Position numbers and translations under genes: made by a program | Part shown: positions 48,817 through 57,892 of the stretch, one piece after another | Layout of the letters: every line of letters begins with the position of its first letter | How positions within the stretch are numbered: the first letter of the stretch is position 1 | The notes under the pieces: model-generated | What the model was told of the DNA's origin: nothing | The model's database searches: none | Seen by the model: the letters and a program-made list of their open reading frames with translations, nothing else | Source of the DNA: Bradyrhizobium uaiense | Lineage (GTDB): Bacteria > Pseudomonadota > Alphaproteobacteria > Rhizobiales > Xanthobacteraceae | Reading direction: 5' to 3' | Assembly: GCF_010811875.1 (NCBI RefSeq) | Contig: NZ_VKHP01000003.1 | Span: forward strand, 40,747 to 104,746 | Length of the DNA: 64,000 bases

Positions 48817-51582
48817 ATGAATATCGTCATTGTGGAGTCGCCGGCCAAGGCCAAGACGATCAACAAATATCTGGGGTCCTCGTACGAGGTCCTGGCGTCG
48901 TTCGGCCATGTTCGCGATCTCCCGGCCAAGAACGGTTCCGTCGATCCGGACGCCAATTTCCAGATGATCTGGGAGGTCGATGCCAAGGCGGCGAGCCGGC
49001 TGAACGACATCGCCAAGGCGCTCAAGGGTGCCGACCGCCTGATTCTCGCAACCGACCCTGATCGCGAGGGCGAAGCGATCTCCTGGCACGTGCTGGAGGT
49101 GATGAAGGAAAAGCGCGCGCTGAAGGACCAGAAGGTCGAGCGCGTGGTGTTCAACGCCATCACCAAGCAGGCCGTCACCGACGCCATGAGGGCGCCGCGC
49201 CAGATCGACGGCGCGCTGGTCGACGCCTATATGGCGCGCCGCGCGCTGGATTATCTGGTCGGCTTCACCCTCTCGCCGGTGCTGTGGCGCAAGCTGCCCG
49301 GCGCCCGCTCCGCCGGCCGCGTGCAGTCGGTCGCGCTGCGGCTGGTCTGCGACCGCGAGCTCGAGATCGAGAAGTTCGTGCCGCGGGAGTACTGGTCGCT
49401 GGTTGCGACGCTGCTGACGCCGCGCGGCGAGGCCTTCGAAGCGCGGCTGGTCGGCGCCGACGGCAAGAAGATCGCGCGGCTCGACATCGGCTCCGGTGCG
49501 GAAGCCGAGGATTTCAAGAAGGCGATCGAGGCCGCCCTCTTCAAGGTTGCGACCGTCGAGGCCAAGCCGGCGCGGCGCAATCCGCAGGCGCCCTTCACCA
49601 CCTCGACCTTGCAGCAGGAAGCGAGCCGCAAGCTGGGCTTTGCGCCGGCGCATACCATGCGCATCGCGCAGCGGCTCTACGAGGGCATCGACATCGGCGG
49701 CGAGACCACCGGTCTGATCACCTATATGCGAACCGACGGCGTGCAGATCGATCCGTCGGCGATCACGCAGGCGCGCAAGGTGATCGGCGAGGATTACGGC
49801 AACGCCTATGTGCCGGATGCGCCGCGCCAGTACCAGGCCAAGGCCAAGAACGCGCAGGAAGCCCACGAAGCGATCCGCCCGACCGATCTGTCGCGCCGTC
49901 CGGCCACCATCGGCCGCCGGCTCGATGCCGATCAGGCGCGGCTCTACGAGCTGATCTGGAAGCGCACCATTGCGAGCCAGATGGAATCCGCTGAACTCGA
50001 ACGCACCACCGTCGACATCGAGGCCAAGGCCGGCACCCGCGTGCTGGAGCTGCGCGCCTCCGGACAGGTCGTCAAGTTCGACGGCTTCCTCGCGCTCTAC
50101 CAGGAAAGCCGTGACGACGAGGAGGACGAGGATTCGCGCCGCCTGCCCGCGATGAGCGAAGGCGAGGCCGTGAAGCGCCAGAGCCTTGCCGTCAACCAGC
50201 ATTTCACCGAGCCGCCGCCGCGCTTCTCGGAAGCATCATTGGTGAAGCGGATGGAAGAGCTCGGCATCGGCCGTCCCTCGACCTACGCCTCGATCCTGCA
50301 GGTCTTGAAGGACCGCGGCTACGTCAAGCTGGAGAAGAAGCGGCTGCACGGCGAGGACAAGGGCCGCGTCGTGGTCGCGTTCCTCGAAAATTACTTCTCG
50401 CGGTACGTCGAATACGACTTCACGGCCGATCTCGAGGAACAGCTCGATCGCGTCTCCAACAACGAGATCTCCTGGCAACAGGTGTTGAAGGATTTCTGGC
50501 GCGGCTTCATCGGCGCGGTGAACGACATCAAGGACGTGCGCGTCGCCGAGGTGCTCGATGCGCTCGACGCGATGCTCGGTCCGCACATCTATCCGCCGCG
50601 CGCCGATGGCGGCGACGTCAGGCAGTGCCCGACCTGCGGCACCGGCCGGCTCAATCTGAAGGCCGGCAAGCACGGCGCCTTCGTCGGCTGCTCGAACTAT
50701 CCGGAATGCCGCTACACCAGGCCGCTGGCGGCCGACAGCGCCGAGAGCGCCGACCGCATCCTCGGCACCGATCCCGACACCGGGTTCGAGGTCGCGGTGA
50801 AGGCCGGCCGCTTCGGCCCCTATATCCAGCTCGGCGAGCAGAAGAACTACGCCGAAGGCGAAAAGCCGAAGCGTGCGGGCATTCCGAAGGGCACCTCGCC
50901 CGCCACTGTCGACCTCGAATTGGCGCTGAAGCTGTTGTCGCTGCCGCGCGAGATCGGCAAGCACCCGGAGACGGGAGAACCGATCGTCGCCGGTCTCGGC
51001 CGGTTCGGGCCGTTCGTGAAGCACGAGAAGACCTATGCCAGCCTCGAGGCCGGCGACGAGGTCTTCGACATCGGGCTGAACCGCGCCGTCACGCTGATCG
51101 CGGAGAAGATCGCGAAGGGTCCGAGTGGCCGCCGCTTCGGCGCCGATCCCGGCAAGCCGCTCGGCGATCACCCGACGCTCGGCGCGGTCGCGCTGAAGAA
51201 CGGCCGCTACGGTGCCTATGTCGCGGCGGGTGGCGTCAACGCGACGATCCCGAGCGACCGCACGCCCGACGAGGTCACGCTCGCGGAAGCGATCGCGCTG
51301 ATCGACGAGCGCGCGGCCAAGGGCGGCGGCAAGAAGGCCAAGAAGGCGAAGGCGGAGAAGCCCGCCAAGGCCGCGAAAGCCAAGGCCGAGAAGACCGAGG
51401 CTGACGCCGAGGCCAAGCCGGCCAAGAAGGCTGCGTCCAAGAAGGCCGCGGCGAAGCCGAAATCGGATGCGACCAGCAAGGCGCGCGCGCCGGTCGCCTC
51501 TGGCGCCAAGACCACTGCGGCAAAGTCGCCGGCACCAGGGAAAGCGCCCGCGAAGAAAAGCGCCGGCAAGGCACGAGGATAA
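48817..51582 (+). CDS. topA: DNA topoisomerase I
   Basis: This type IA topoisomerase relaxes negative supercoils. The 921-residue protein has the TOPRIM domain (IVIVESPAKAKTINKYLG with Glu, then ATDPDREGEAISWH), the central domain with active-site Tyr303 in GLITYMRTDG, one C4 zinc finger beginning CPTCGTG at Cys604, and three degenerate TopA C-terminal repeats each containing GRFGPF or GRYGAY. The last 80 residues are Lys/Ala-rich (KKAKKAKAEKPAKAAK) and should bind DNA non-specifically. rnr starts immediately at the next base. Confidence 0.97.
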   Translation: MNIVIVESPAKAKTINKYLGSSYEVLASFGHVRDLPAKNGSVDPDANFQMIWEVDAKAASRLNDIAKALKGADRLILATDPDREGEAISWHVLEVMKEKRALKDQKVERVVFNAITKQAVTDAMRAPRQIDGALVDAYMARRALDYLVGFTLSPVLWRKLPGARSAGRVQSVALRLVCDRELEIEKFVPREYWSLVATLLTPRGEAFEARLVGADGKKIARLDIGSGAEAEDFKKAIEAALFKVATVEAKPARRNPQAPFTTSTLQQEASRKLGFAPAHTMRIAQRLYEGIDIGGETTGLITYMRTDGVQIDPSAITQARKVIGEDYGNAYVPDAPRQYQAKAKNAQEAHEAIRPTDLSRRPATIGRRLDADQARLYELIWKRTIASQMESAELERTTVDIEAKAGTRVLELRASGQVVKFDGFLALYQESRDDEEDEDSRRLPAMSEGEAVKRQSLAVNQHFTEPPPRFSEASLVKRMEELGIGRPSTYASILQVLKDRGYVKLEKKRLHGEDKGRVVVAFLENYFSRYVEYDFTADLEEQLDRVSNNEISWQQVLKDFWRGFIGAVNDIKDVRVAEVLDALDAMLGPHIYPPRADGGDVRQCPTCGTGRLNLKAGKHGAFVGCSNYPECRYTRPLAADSAESADRILGTDPDTGFEVAVKAGRFGPYIQLGEQKNYAEGEKPKRAGIPKGTSPATVDLELALKLLSLPREIGKHPETGEPIVAGLGRFGPFVKHEKTYASLEAGDEVFDIGLNRAVTLIAEKIAKGPSGRRFGADPGKPLGDHPTLGAVALKNGRYGAYVAAGGVNATIPSDRTPDEVTLAEAIALIDERAAKGGGKKAKKAKAEKPAKAAKAKAEKTEADAEAKPAKKAASKKAAAKPKSDATSKARAPVASGAKTTAAKSPAPGKAPAKKSAGKARG

Positions 51583-53946
51583 GTGAAACGAAAACCCGAC
51601 CATGGCTTTCCGGGCCGGGACGCCATCGTCGCCTTCATCCGCGCCAATCCAGGCAAGGTCGGCACCCGCGAGATCGCGCGCCAGTTCGGCCTGAAGAACG
51701 ACGACCGCATCGAGCTGAAGCGGATCCTCCGCGAGCTCGCCGACGACGGCACAGTTGCAAAACGCGGCCGCAAGATCCACGAGCCGGCGGCGCTGCCGCC
51801 GACCGTGCTCGCCGACATCACCGGCCGCGATAGCGACGGCGAGTTGATCGCAACGCCCGCCGAGTGGGACACCGAAGAGAACGGCACCGCTCCCAAAATC
51901 CGCATCGAGACGCCGCGGCGGCCGAAGCCCGGCACCACGGCGGGCGTCGGCGACCGCGCGCTGCGGGGCGTGGAAGTAACCGACGAGCACGCCGGCACGC
52001 CCTATCGCGGCCGCGTCATCAAGGTGATCGATCACGGGCGCACGCGCATCCTCGGCATCTTTCGCCGCAATCCTGACGGCGGCGGGCGCCTGATCCCGGT
52101 CGACAAGAAGCAGGCCGGCCGCGAGCTCAATATCGCCAAGCCAGATACCGGCGGCGCCGAGGACGGCGATCTGATCAGCGTCGACCTGATCCGCACCCGC
52201 AGCTTTGGCCTCGCCTCCGCCCGCGTCAAGGAGCGGCTCGGCTCGATCGCGAGCGAAAAGGCGATCAGCCTGATCGCGATCAACACCCACGACATTCCGC
52301 AGGTGTTCTCGTCCTCCGCGCTGCGCGAAGCCGAAGACGCCAAGCCTGCGACCTTGCAGGGCCGCGAGGACTGGCGCGACGTGCCGCTCGTCACCATCGA
52401 TCCGCCTGACGCCAAGGACCACGACGACGCCGTGCATGCGGAAGTCGATCCTGATCCGAACAACAAGGGCGGCTTCATCGTCCATGTCGCGATCGCCGAC
52501 GTCGCCTTCTATGTGCGGCCCGGCTCGGCGCTCGACCGCGACGCGCTCCAGCGCGGCAACTCGGTGTATTTCCCCGATCGCGTTGTGCCGATGCTGCCCG
52601 AGCGCATCTCCAACAATCTCTGCTCGCTGGTGCCGGGCGAGCCGCGCGGCGCGCTCGCGGTGCGCATGGTGATCGGCGCCGACGGCCGCAAGCGCTCGCA
52701 CACGTTCCACCGCATGCTGATGCGCTCGGCTGCAAAACTCGCTTACGCGCAGGCGCAGGCCGCGATCGACGGCAGGCCCGACGACATCACCGGCCCCCTG
52801 CTCGATCCGATTCTGAAGCCGCTGTGGTCGGCCTATGAGCTGGTCAAGCTCGCACGCAACGAGCGCGACCCGCTTGATCTCGATCTGCCGGAGCGCAAGA
52901 TCCTATTGAAGGGCGACGGCACTGTCGATCGGGTAATCGTGCCGCAGCGGCTCGATGCGCACCGGCTGATCGAGGAATTCATGATCCTCGCCAACGTCGC
53001 CGCGGCCGAGATGCTGGAGAAGAAGAACCTCCCGCTGATCTACCGCGTACACGACGAGCCGAGCCAGGAGAAGGTCCACAACCTCCAGGAATTTTTGAAG
53101 ACGCTCGACCTGCCCTTCACCAAGCAGGGCGCGCTGCGGCCTGCGCAATTCAACCGCGTGCTGGCGCAAGTCTCGGGCGAGGATTACGAGCCGCTGGTCA
53201 ACGAGGTGGTGCTGCGTTCGCAGGCGCAGGCCGAATACTCCGCCGAGAACTACGGCCATTTCGGCCTCAACCTGCGCCGCTACGCGCACTTCACCTCGCC
53301 GATCCGCCGCTACGCCGATCTGATCGTGCATCGCGCGCTGATCCGCGCGCTCGGCCTCGGCGAAGGCGCCTTGCCGACGGATGAGAGTGTGGAGACGCTG
53401 GCCGAGGTCGCCGCGCAGATATCCGTCACCGAACGCCGCGCGATGAAGGCGGAGCGCGAGACCACCGACCGGCTGATCGCGCATTTCCTCGCCGACAAGG
53501 TCGGCGCCTCGTTCCAGGGCCGCATTTCCGGCGTGACGCGCGCCGGCCTGTTCGTGAAGCTCGACGACACCGGCGCCGACGGCCTGATCCCGATCCGCAC
53601 CATCGGCAGCGAATATTTCAACTACGACGAAACCCGCCACGCGCTGATCGGGACGCGCAGCGGCACCATGTATCGGCTCGGCGACGTCGTCGACGTGCGG
53701 CTGGTCGAGGCAGCTCCTGTGGCGGGCGCCCTGCGTTTTGAGCTATTATCCGATGGTCAGACAATTCCGCGCGGCAGAAAACGCGACGGCGGACGGGACG
53801 AGCGTCGCGCCGCGGGATTTGGCAAGGGACACAGCAAGGGATCCGGCAAGAAGGCGCACAAGGAACGGAAGGTGCGCAACAAGAAGGACCGCAAGCCGGC
53901 GAAGCAGAAATCCGGCAAATCGAAGCGAGGCAAGTCATGGATGTGA
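51583..53946 (+). CDS. rnr: Ribonuclease R
   Basis: RNase R is a 3'-5' exoribonuclease able to degrade structured RNA, important in rRNA quality control. The 787-residue protein has an N-terminal winged helix (GTREIARQFGLKNDDRIELK), cold-shock-type domains, the RNB catalytic domain with DPPDAKDHDDAV beginning at Asp273, an S1 domain near 640-725 (GRISGVTRAGLFVKLDDTGA) and a Lys/Arg-rich tail. Translation starts with GTG directly after the topA stop, with GAGG just upstream. DUF983 and Nudix genes follow in the same direction. Confidence 0.96.
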   Translation: MKRKPDHGFPGRDAIVAFIRANPGKVGTREIARQFGLKNDDRIELKRILRELADDGTVAKRGRKIHEPAALPPTVLADITGRDSDGELIATPAEWDTEENGTAPKIRIETPRRPKPGTTAGVGDRALRGVEVTDEHAGTPYRGRVIKVIDHGRTRILGIFRRNPDGGGRLIPVDKKQAGRELNIAKPDTGGAEDGDLISVDLIRTRSFGLASARVKERLGSIASEKAISLIAINTHDIPQVFSSSALREAEDAKPATLQGREDWRDVPLVTIDPPDAKDHDDAVHAEVDPDPNNKGGFIVHVAIADVAFYVRPGSALDRDALQRGNSVYFPDRVVPMLPERISNNLCSLVPGEPRGALAVRMVIGADGRKRSHTFHRMLMRSAAKLAYAQAQAAIDGRPDDITGPLLDPILKPLWSAYELVKLARNERDPLDLDLPERKILLKGDGTVDRVIVPQRLDAHRLIEEFMILANVAAAEMLEKKNLPLIYRVHDEPSQEKVHNLQEFLKTLDLPFTKQGALRPAQFNRVLAQVSGEDYEPLVNEVVLRSQAQAEYSAENYGHFGLNLRRYAHFTSPIRRYADLIVHRALIRALGLGEGALPTDESVETLAEVAAQISVTERRAMKAERETTDRLIAHFLADKVGASFQGRISGVTRAGLFVKLDDTGADGLIPIRTIGSEYFNYDETRHALIGTRSGTMYRLGDVVDVRLVEAAPVAGALRFELLSDGQTIPRGRKRDGGRDERRAAGFGKGHSKGSGKKAHKERKVRNKKDRKPAKQKSGKSKRGKSWM

Positions 53947-53950
53947 AGTC

Positions 53951-54388
53951 ATGGACGTGACACCGCCGACGGTGGTCTGGACTCGCGACGCGGCCGAGCC
54001 CGAGAAGCGCGACGTGTGGAGCGCGATGAGGCGCGGGTTCCGCGGCCGTTGTCCGCGTTGCGGAAAAGGCAGACTGTTCCGCAAGTTTCTCAAATGCGAC
54101 GGCCACTGTCCTGTCTGCGATCTTGATTTCACGCCGCATCGCGCCGACGATCTGCCCGCCTATCTCGTCATCGTCATCGTCGGCCATATCGTGGTACCGA
54201 CCGCGCTGTGGATCGAGACCAACTATTCGCCGCCGGTGTGGCTGCAATTGGCGATCTATCTGCCGTTCACGCTGTTCGCATCGCTCGCATTGTTGCAGCC
54301 GGTGAAGGGAGCCGTGATCGGCTTGCAATGGGCCCTGCGCATGCATGGCTTTGACGAGAATCCCCCTAGCGACATCCCGCCGGTCTAG
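53951..54388 (+). CDS. DUF983 zinc-ribbon membrane protein
   Basis: The family function is unknown. The 145-residue protein has two CxxC pairs (RCPRCGKG and HCPVCDL) forming a zinc ribbon near the N-terminus, followed by two membrane helices (YLVIVIVGHIVVPTALWIE and LAIYLPFTLFASLALLQP). I start at the ATG at 53951, 4 nt after the rnr stop; longer upstream frame is antisense to nothing but overlaps rnr. The rnr stop and this start share an imperfect tandem of GTCATGGAYGTGA, so the junction may have arisen by slippage. Confidence 0.9.
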   Translation: MDVTPPTVVWTRDAAEPEKRDVWSAMRRGFRGRCPRCGKGRLFRKFLKCDGHCPVCDLDFTPHRADDLPAYLVIVIVGHIVVPTALWIETNYSPPVWLQLAIYLPFTLFASLALLQPVKGAVIGLQWALRMHGFDENPPSDIPPV

Positions 54389-54424
54389 CTAAACCGGACC
54401 ACAAGAAGAAATGAAAAGGATGAA

Positions 54425-55174
54425 ATGACTGAAGCCGCCGCACCCGCCGCCGTCGTCCACCAGGGCGAAAAAGAAGCCGATCATCACGCGTATTTCCGGC
54501 CGAAGGATGCCGCGACGCTGATCCTGATCGATCGCTCCGGCGCCAAGCCGAAGGTGCTGGTCGGCAAGCGCCACGACAAGGTGGTGTTCATGCCCGGCAA
54601 ATTCGTCTTTCCCGGCGGCCGCGTCGACAAGGCCGACAACCGCGTGCCGGTCGCAGCCCCAATCACGCCGGAGCTCGAAGCCAATCTCCTGAAGGGCAGC
54701 CCGAAGATCACGCCCGGCCGCGCACGCGCGCTCGCCAATGCGGCGATCCGCGAAGCCTGCGAAGAGACCGGGCTCTGCCTCGGCCGCAAGGTCGAGAAGT
54801 CGCAGAAGCTCGATGGTCCCTGGGCGCCGTTCGCCGACGCCGGTCTGTTGCCCGATCCGTCCGGCCTGTTCCTGATCGCGCGTGCGATCACCCCGCCCGG
54901 CCGCGTCCGCCGCTTCGACACCCGCTTCTTCACTGCAGATGCCTCGACCATCGCGCATCGCGTTGAAGGCGTGGTGCATGCCGATGCCGAACTGGTCGAG
55001 CTGGTCTGGGTCGAGATCGGCTCCGAGCCGCTCGCCGACGCGCATGCCATGACCAAAAACGTGCTCGCCGAGCTCGACCGCCGCCTCGCCACCGGCCCGC
55101 TCCGCCACGACGCAGCCGTGCCGTTCTTCCATTTCTACGGCGGCAAGATGCACAAGGACGTGTTGGGGGCGTAG
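54425..55174 (+). CDS. Nudix hydrolase (NUDT19/CoA-diphosphatase-like)
   Basis: This Nudix-fold protein of 249 residues should hydrolyse a nucleoside diphosphate derivative, perhaps an acyl-CoA. The box is split: FPGGRVDKADNRV comes about 50 residues before NAAIREACEETGL, the REACEETG helix that binds the metal. Such an insertion between the GG strand and helix is typical of the NUDT7/NUDT19-related branch. The remainder follows the family pattern (DTRFFTAD). It follows DUF983 by 36 bp and probably belongs to the topA-rnr transcript. Confidence 0.87.
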   Translation: MTEAAAPAAVVHQGEKEADHHAYFRPKDAATLILIDRSGAKPKVLVGKRHDKVVFMPGKFVFPGGRVDKADNRVPVAAPITPELEANLLKGSPKITPGRARALANAAIREACEETGLCLGRKVEKSQKLDGPWAPFADAGLLPDPSGLFLIARAITPPGRVRRFDTRFFTADASTIAHRVEGVVHADAELVELVWVEIGSEPLADAHAMTKNVLAELDRRLATGPLRHDAAVPFFHFYGGKMHKDVLGA

Positions 55175-55184
55175 GCCTGCCCGG

Positions 55185-55299
55185 CGTCATTGCGAGCGAA
55201 GCGAAGCAATCCATCTCACCGCTTGCCGAACCATGGATTGCTTCGTCGCTTCAGCGCAAAATTGCTTTGCAATTTTGTCGCGAGCTCCTCGCAATGACG
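55185..55299. repeat. Intergenic palindromic repeat (CGTCATTGCGAGCGAAGC type)
   Basis: The left end CGTCATTGCGAGCGAAGCGA and right end CTCCTCGCAATGACG are inverted copies; inner arms GCAATCCAT and ATGGATTGC pair too, with AAATTGC / GCAATTT beyond. This element is widespread in Bradyrhizobium and Rhodopseudomonas as I recall it. Confidence 0.8.
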
Positions 55300-55432
55300 A
55301 CCGTGGAGAGGCCGCGGACTTATCCTCCGTGAGCGCCACAAATTGCAAAAATCTTCTGGCGCCGTTGGCATGGCGCGCCGCGAAACGCCTCCCTATCTGT
55401 TCGGCTAACGACATCAAGAACGGAACGGGGCA

Positions 55433-56758
55433 ATGGCGAAGCGTCAACTCAAGCTCGGCGCATTCATGCGGCCGATCAGCATTCACACCGGCGCCTGGCG
55501 CTATCCCGGGGCCTGGCCCGACGCCAATTTCAACTTCGACCATATCAAGCAGCTGATCCGGAAGCTCGAGGCCGGCAAGTTCGACGCCTTCTTCATGGCC
55601 GACCATCTGGCCGTGCTGAACATGCCGATCAATGCGCTGAAGCGCAGCCACACCGTGACCTCGTTCGAGCCGTTCACGCTGCTCTCGGCGCTGGCCGCCG
55701 TCACCGAAAATATCGGCCTGATCGCAACCGGCTCGACCACCTTCGACGAGCCCTATCACGTCGCCCGGCGCTTCGCCTCGCTCGACCACATCTCCGGCGG
55801 CCGCGCCGGCTGGAATATCGTCACCACGTCCAATCCGGACGCGGCGCTGAATTTCGGCCTCGACGATCACATGGAGCATGCCGAGCGCTACAAGCGCGCC
55901 CGCGAGTTCTACGACGTCGTCACCGGCCTGTGGGATTCCTTCGCCGACGATGCCTTCGTGCGCGATGTCGAGTCCGGGCTGTTCGTCGATCCCGACAAGA
56001 TGCATGTGCTCAATCACAAGGGCAAATATCTCTCGGTCCGCGGCCCGCTGAACATCGCCCGCCCGGTGCAGGGCTGGCCCGTGATCGTGCAGGCCGGCGC
56101 CTCCGACGACGGCAGGCAGCTTGCGGCCGAGACGGCGGAAGCCGTGTTCACCGGCGGCGGCAGCCTGGCGGACGGACAGAAGCTCTATGCCGACATCAAG
56201 GGCCGCATGGAGACGATCGGCCGCGATCCCGAGCATCTGAAGATCCTGCCCGGCGCCTTCGTGGTGGTCGGCGACAGCGTCGAGGAAGCCAGGGAGAAGC
56301 GCGCACTGCTCGACAGCCGCGTGCACTACGACAGCGCGATCGCCTCGCTTTCGGTGATCCTCGGCACCGACGCGTCCGGCTTCGATCCCGACGGGCAATT
56401 GCCGCCGATCCCGGAAACCAATGCCAGCAAGAGCGGCCGGCAGCGCCTCGTCGATGTCGCGGCGCGCGACAAGCTCACCGTGCGCCAGCTCGCCCAGCGC
56501 GTCGGCGGCTATGGCGGGCTTGCCTTCGTCGGCACGCCGCAGACCATCGCCGACCAGATGGAGGAATGGCTGGAGGGGCGCGGCAGTGACGGCTTCAACA
56601 TCATGTTCCCCTATCTGCCGCAGGGGCTGTTCGAGTTCGTCGACAAGGTGGTCCCGGAACTGCAGAAGCGCGGGATTTTCCGTAAGGAATACGAAGGACG
56701 GACGCTGCGGGAGAATTTGGGCCTGCCAAGGCCGAAAAATCGGTTCTTCGAGGGGTAA
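55433..56758 (+). CDS. Flavin-dependent monooxygenase, nitrilotriacetate/dibenzothiophene-sulfone type (LLM superfamily)
   Basis: This is a bacterial-luciferase-fold monooxygenase using reduced FMN from a partner reductase, in the NtaA/SnaA/DszA/SoxA group. The 441-residue protein contains GAWRYPGAWPDANFNFDHIK, FDAFFMADHL, the SGGRAGWNIVTTSNPDAALN signature and RPVQGWPVIVQAGASDDGRQ. Substrates in this group include chelators and organosulfur compounds; none can be chosen here. No flavin reductase gene is adjacent. The gene ends about 130 bp before rpmG. Confidence 0.9.
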   Translation: MAKRQLKLGAFMRPISIHTGAWRYPGAWPDANFNFDHIKQLIRKLEAGKFDAFFMADHLAVLNMPINALKRSHTVTSFEPFTLLSALAAVTENIGLIATGSTTFDEPYHVARRFASLDHISGGRAGWNIVTTSNPDAALNFGLDDHMEHAERYKRAREFYDVVTGLWDSFADDAFVRDVESGLFVDPDKMHVLNHKGKYLSVRGPLNIARPVQGWPVIVQAGASDDGRQLAAETAEAVFTGGGSLADGQKLYADIKGRMETIGRDPEHLKILPGAFVVVGDSVEEAREKRALLDSRVHYDSAIASLSVILGTDASGFDPDGQLPPIPETNASKSGRQRLVDVAARDKLTVRQLAQRVGGYGGLAFVGTPQTIADQMEEWLEGRGSDGFNIMFPYLPQGLFEFVDKVVPELQKRGIFRKEYEGRTLRENLGLPRPKNRFFEG

Positions 56759-56794
56759 TTAGCCCGGAATCGGGGTGGTTTTGGCTCGGAAATC

Positions 56795-56823
56795 CTTGAC
56801 TTTGAGCGGTTTGCAGCTAGTTT
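56795..56823 (+). promoter_or_regulatory. Candidate housekeeping promoter of rpmG
   Basis: CTTGAC (56795-56800) and TAGTTT (56818-56823) are spaced 17 nt apart, close to the alphaproteobacterial RpoD consensus in the -35 but weaker in the -10. It would give a leader of about 55 nt before rpmG. Confidence 0.5.
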
Positions 56824-56886
56824 CCCGCCCAAACGCGGGCCGATTTGGCCGGCTCCCGATATCCCCCGATTTTCGAGGTTTTGCAC

Positions 56887-57054
56887 ATGGCCAAGGCGGT
56901 CACCATCAAGGTCAAGCTCGTATCGACGGCCGACACCGGCTTCTATTACGTTGCCAAGAAGAACTCGCGCACCATGACCGACAAGCTGGTCAAGAAGAAG
57001 TACGACCCGGTCGCGCGCAAGCACGTCGAGTTCAAGGAATCCAAGATCAAGTAA
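56887..57054 (+). CDS. rpmG: 50S ribosomal protein L33
   Basis: L33 is a small protein near the ribosomal E site. The 55-residue product [20 protein letters not shown], ending [10 protein letters not shown], matches full-length alphaproteobacterial L33. It lacks the zinc-binding CxxC pairs of the C+ paralogue, so it is the zinc-independent form. A good promoter precedes it and an intrinsic terminator follows, making it monocistronic. Confidence 0.97.
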   Translation: MAKAVTIKVKLVSTADTGFYYVAKKNSRTMTDKLVKKKYDPVARKHVEFKESKIK

Positions 57055-57076
57055 GATCGCTTGCTTTCGGTGTTCG

Positions 57077-57103
57077 AACGGGGCCCTCGCGGCCCCGTTT
57101 TTG
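57077..57103 (+). terminator. Intrinsic terminator of rpmG
   Basis: AACGGGGCC and GGCCCCGTT form a perfect 9-bp stem around CTCGC, followed by TTTTGC, 22 nt after the rpmG stop. Confidence 0.9.
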
Positions 57104-57162
57104 CTTTGTAGCCAAGCGTCATCCCGCATGCTTCCCGGGCAAGCCTCGGGCGCAGGGCTCAC

Positions 57163-57693
57163 ATGATCGCAAGCTTGGACGAGGGAAACGTCGGCGGCTA
57201 CTCGGTCGCGTACGGCCGCGAGGACATCTACTTTCCGGTCTATGCCACGGCCGCCCTGGCCGCCATCTTTCTGACCGCGACCTGGATCACCGGCGCGATC
57301 TATTGGCTGGCGCCGGCAGCGGCAGCTGGCGGCTTCACCTATTACAACATTCCTCTGCTGGAGGCCGGTCGTCCGACCATCGGGGCCAACCAGTACGGCA
57401 TCTTCATCCAGGCCTTCGGGCTGATCCGCTGGCGCGCCATCACGCGCATCGACCTCGTCGAGATCGCCGAGCGCGCGATGACCGTTCACGAGTTGCAGAT
57501 CGCACTCAGCGGGCCGCTCGGCAGCGCGCTGGTGGCCGATTGGCGCAAGCGGCCGGCCTATCGGCTCCTGATGCGCCTGCCGTGGCGCATGGACCATCGT
57601 GGCGTGGTCCGCGTCGATCTCGAGCCATTCGACCGGACGCCCGACGAGATCCACCGGACGTTCCTCAGAATGTGGCGCTACTACCGCAGCTAG
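57163..57693 (+). CDS. Hypothetical two-span membrane protein, 176 residues
   Basis: The function is unknown. Two adjacent membrane segments lie near the N-terminus (YATAALAAIFLTATWITGAI and YWLAPAAAAGGFTYYNI). The cytoplasmic C-terminal part is beta-rich and resembles a bacterial PH-like domain: GANQYGIFIQAFGLIRWRAI, then DLVEIAERAMTVHELQIAL and a basic tail RTFLRMWRYYRS. It stands alone after the rpmG terminator and overlaps by 4 nt the convergent 43-residue gene. Confidence 0.72.
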   Translation: MIASLDEGNVGGYSVAYGREDIYFPVYATAALAAIFLTATWITGAIYWLAPAAAAGGFTYYNIPLLEAGRPTIGANQYGIFIQAFGLIRWRAITRIDLVEIAERAMTVHELQIALSGPLGSALVADWRKRPAYRLLMRLPWRMDHRGVVRVDLEPFDRTPDEIHRTFLRMWRYYRS

Positions 57694-57821
57694 CGGCCGC
57701 CGAACGCCTCATCGGGCAGATGCGCGTCCGCGATGCGTGCATCTGGATTGTGCGTGATGGTCATGAACCAAACGAGGCTGAAGAACAGCGACCACGCTGT
57801 GTTCCAATAGAACCAGTTCAT
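57690..57821 (-). CDS. Small membrane protein upstream-coupled neighbour, 43 residues
   Basis: The protein begins MNWFYWNTAWSLFFSLVWFM, one aromatic-rich membrane segment, and ends in a polar tail TITHNPDARIADAHLPDEAF. GAGG lies 7 nt upstream of the ATG at 57821; the longer frame to 57890 has no start signal. It follows amtB on the same strand after about 70 bp, so it may be in the amtB transcript. The aromatic membrane segment is unusual. The function is unknown. Confidence 0.62.
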   Translation of the reverse strand: MNWFYWNTAWSLFFSLVWFMTITHNPDARIADAHLPDEAFGGR

Positions 57822-57892
57822 CGGATCACCTCGAACAGCTTTGATCCGCGCCGGCCGGCGAAGATCGCCGACCGTGCGGAATGCCGCCAAGT

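Noticed and set aside
50236..52710. 824-codon frame opposite topA and rnr
   Set aside because: Fully antisense to two core genes with intact catalytic motifs.
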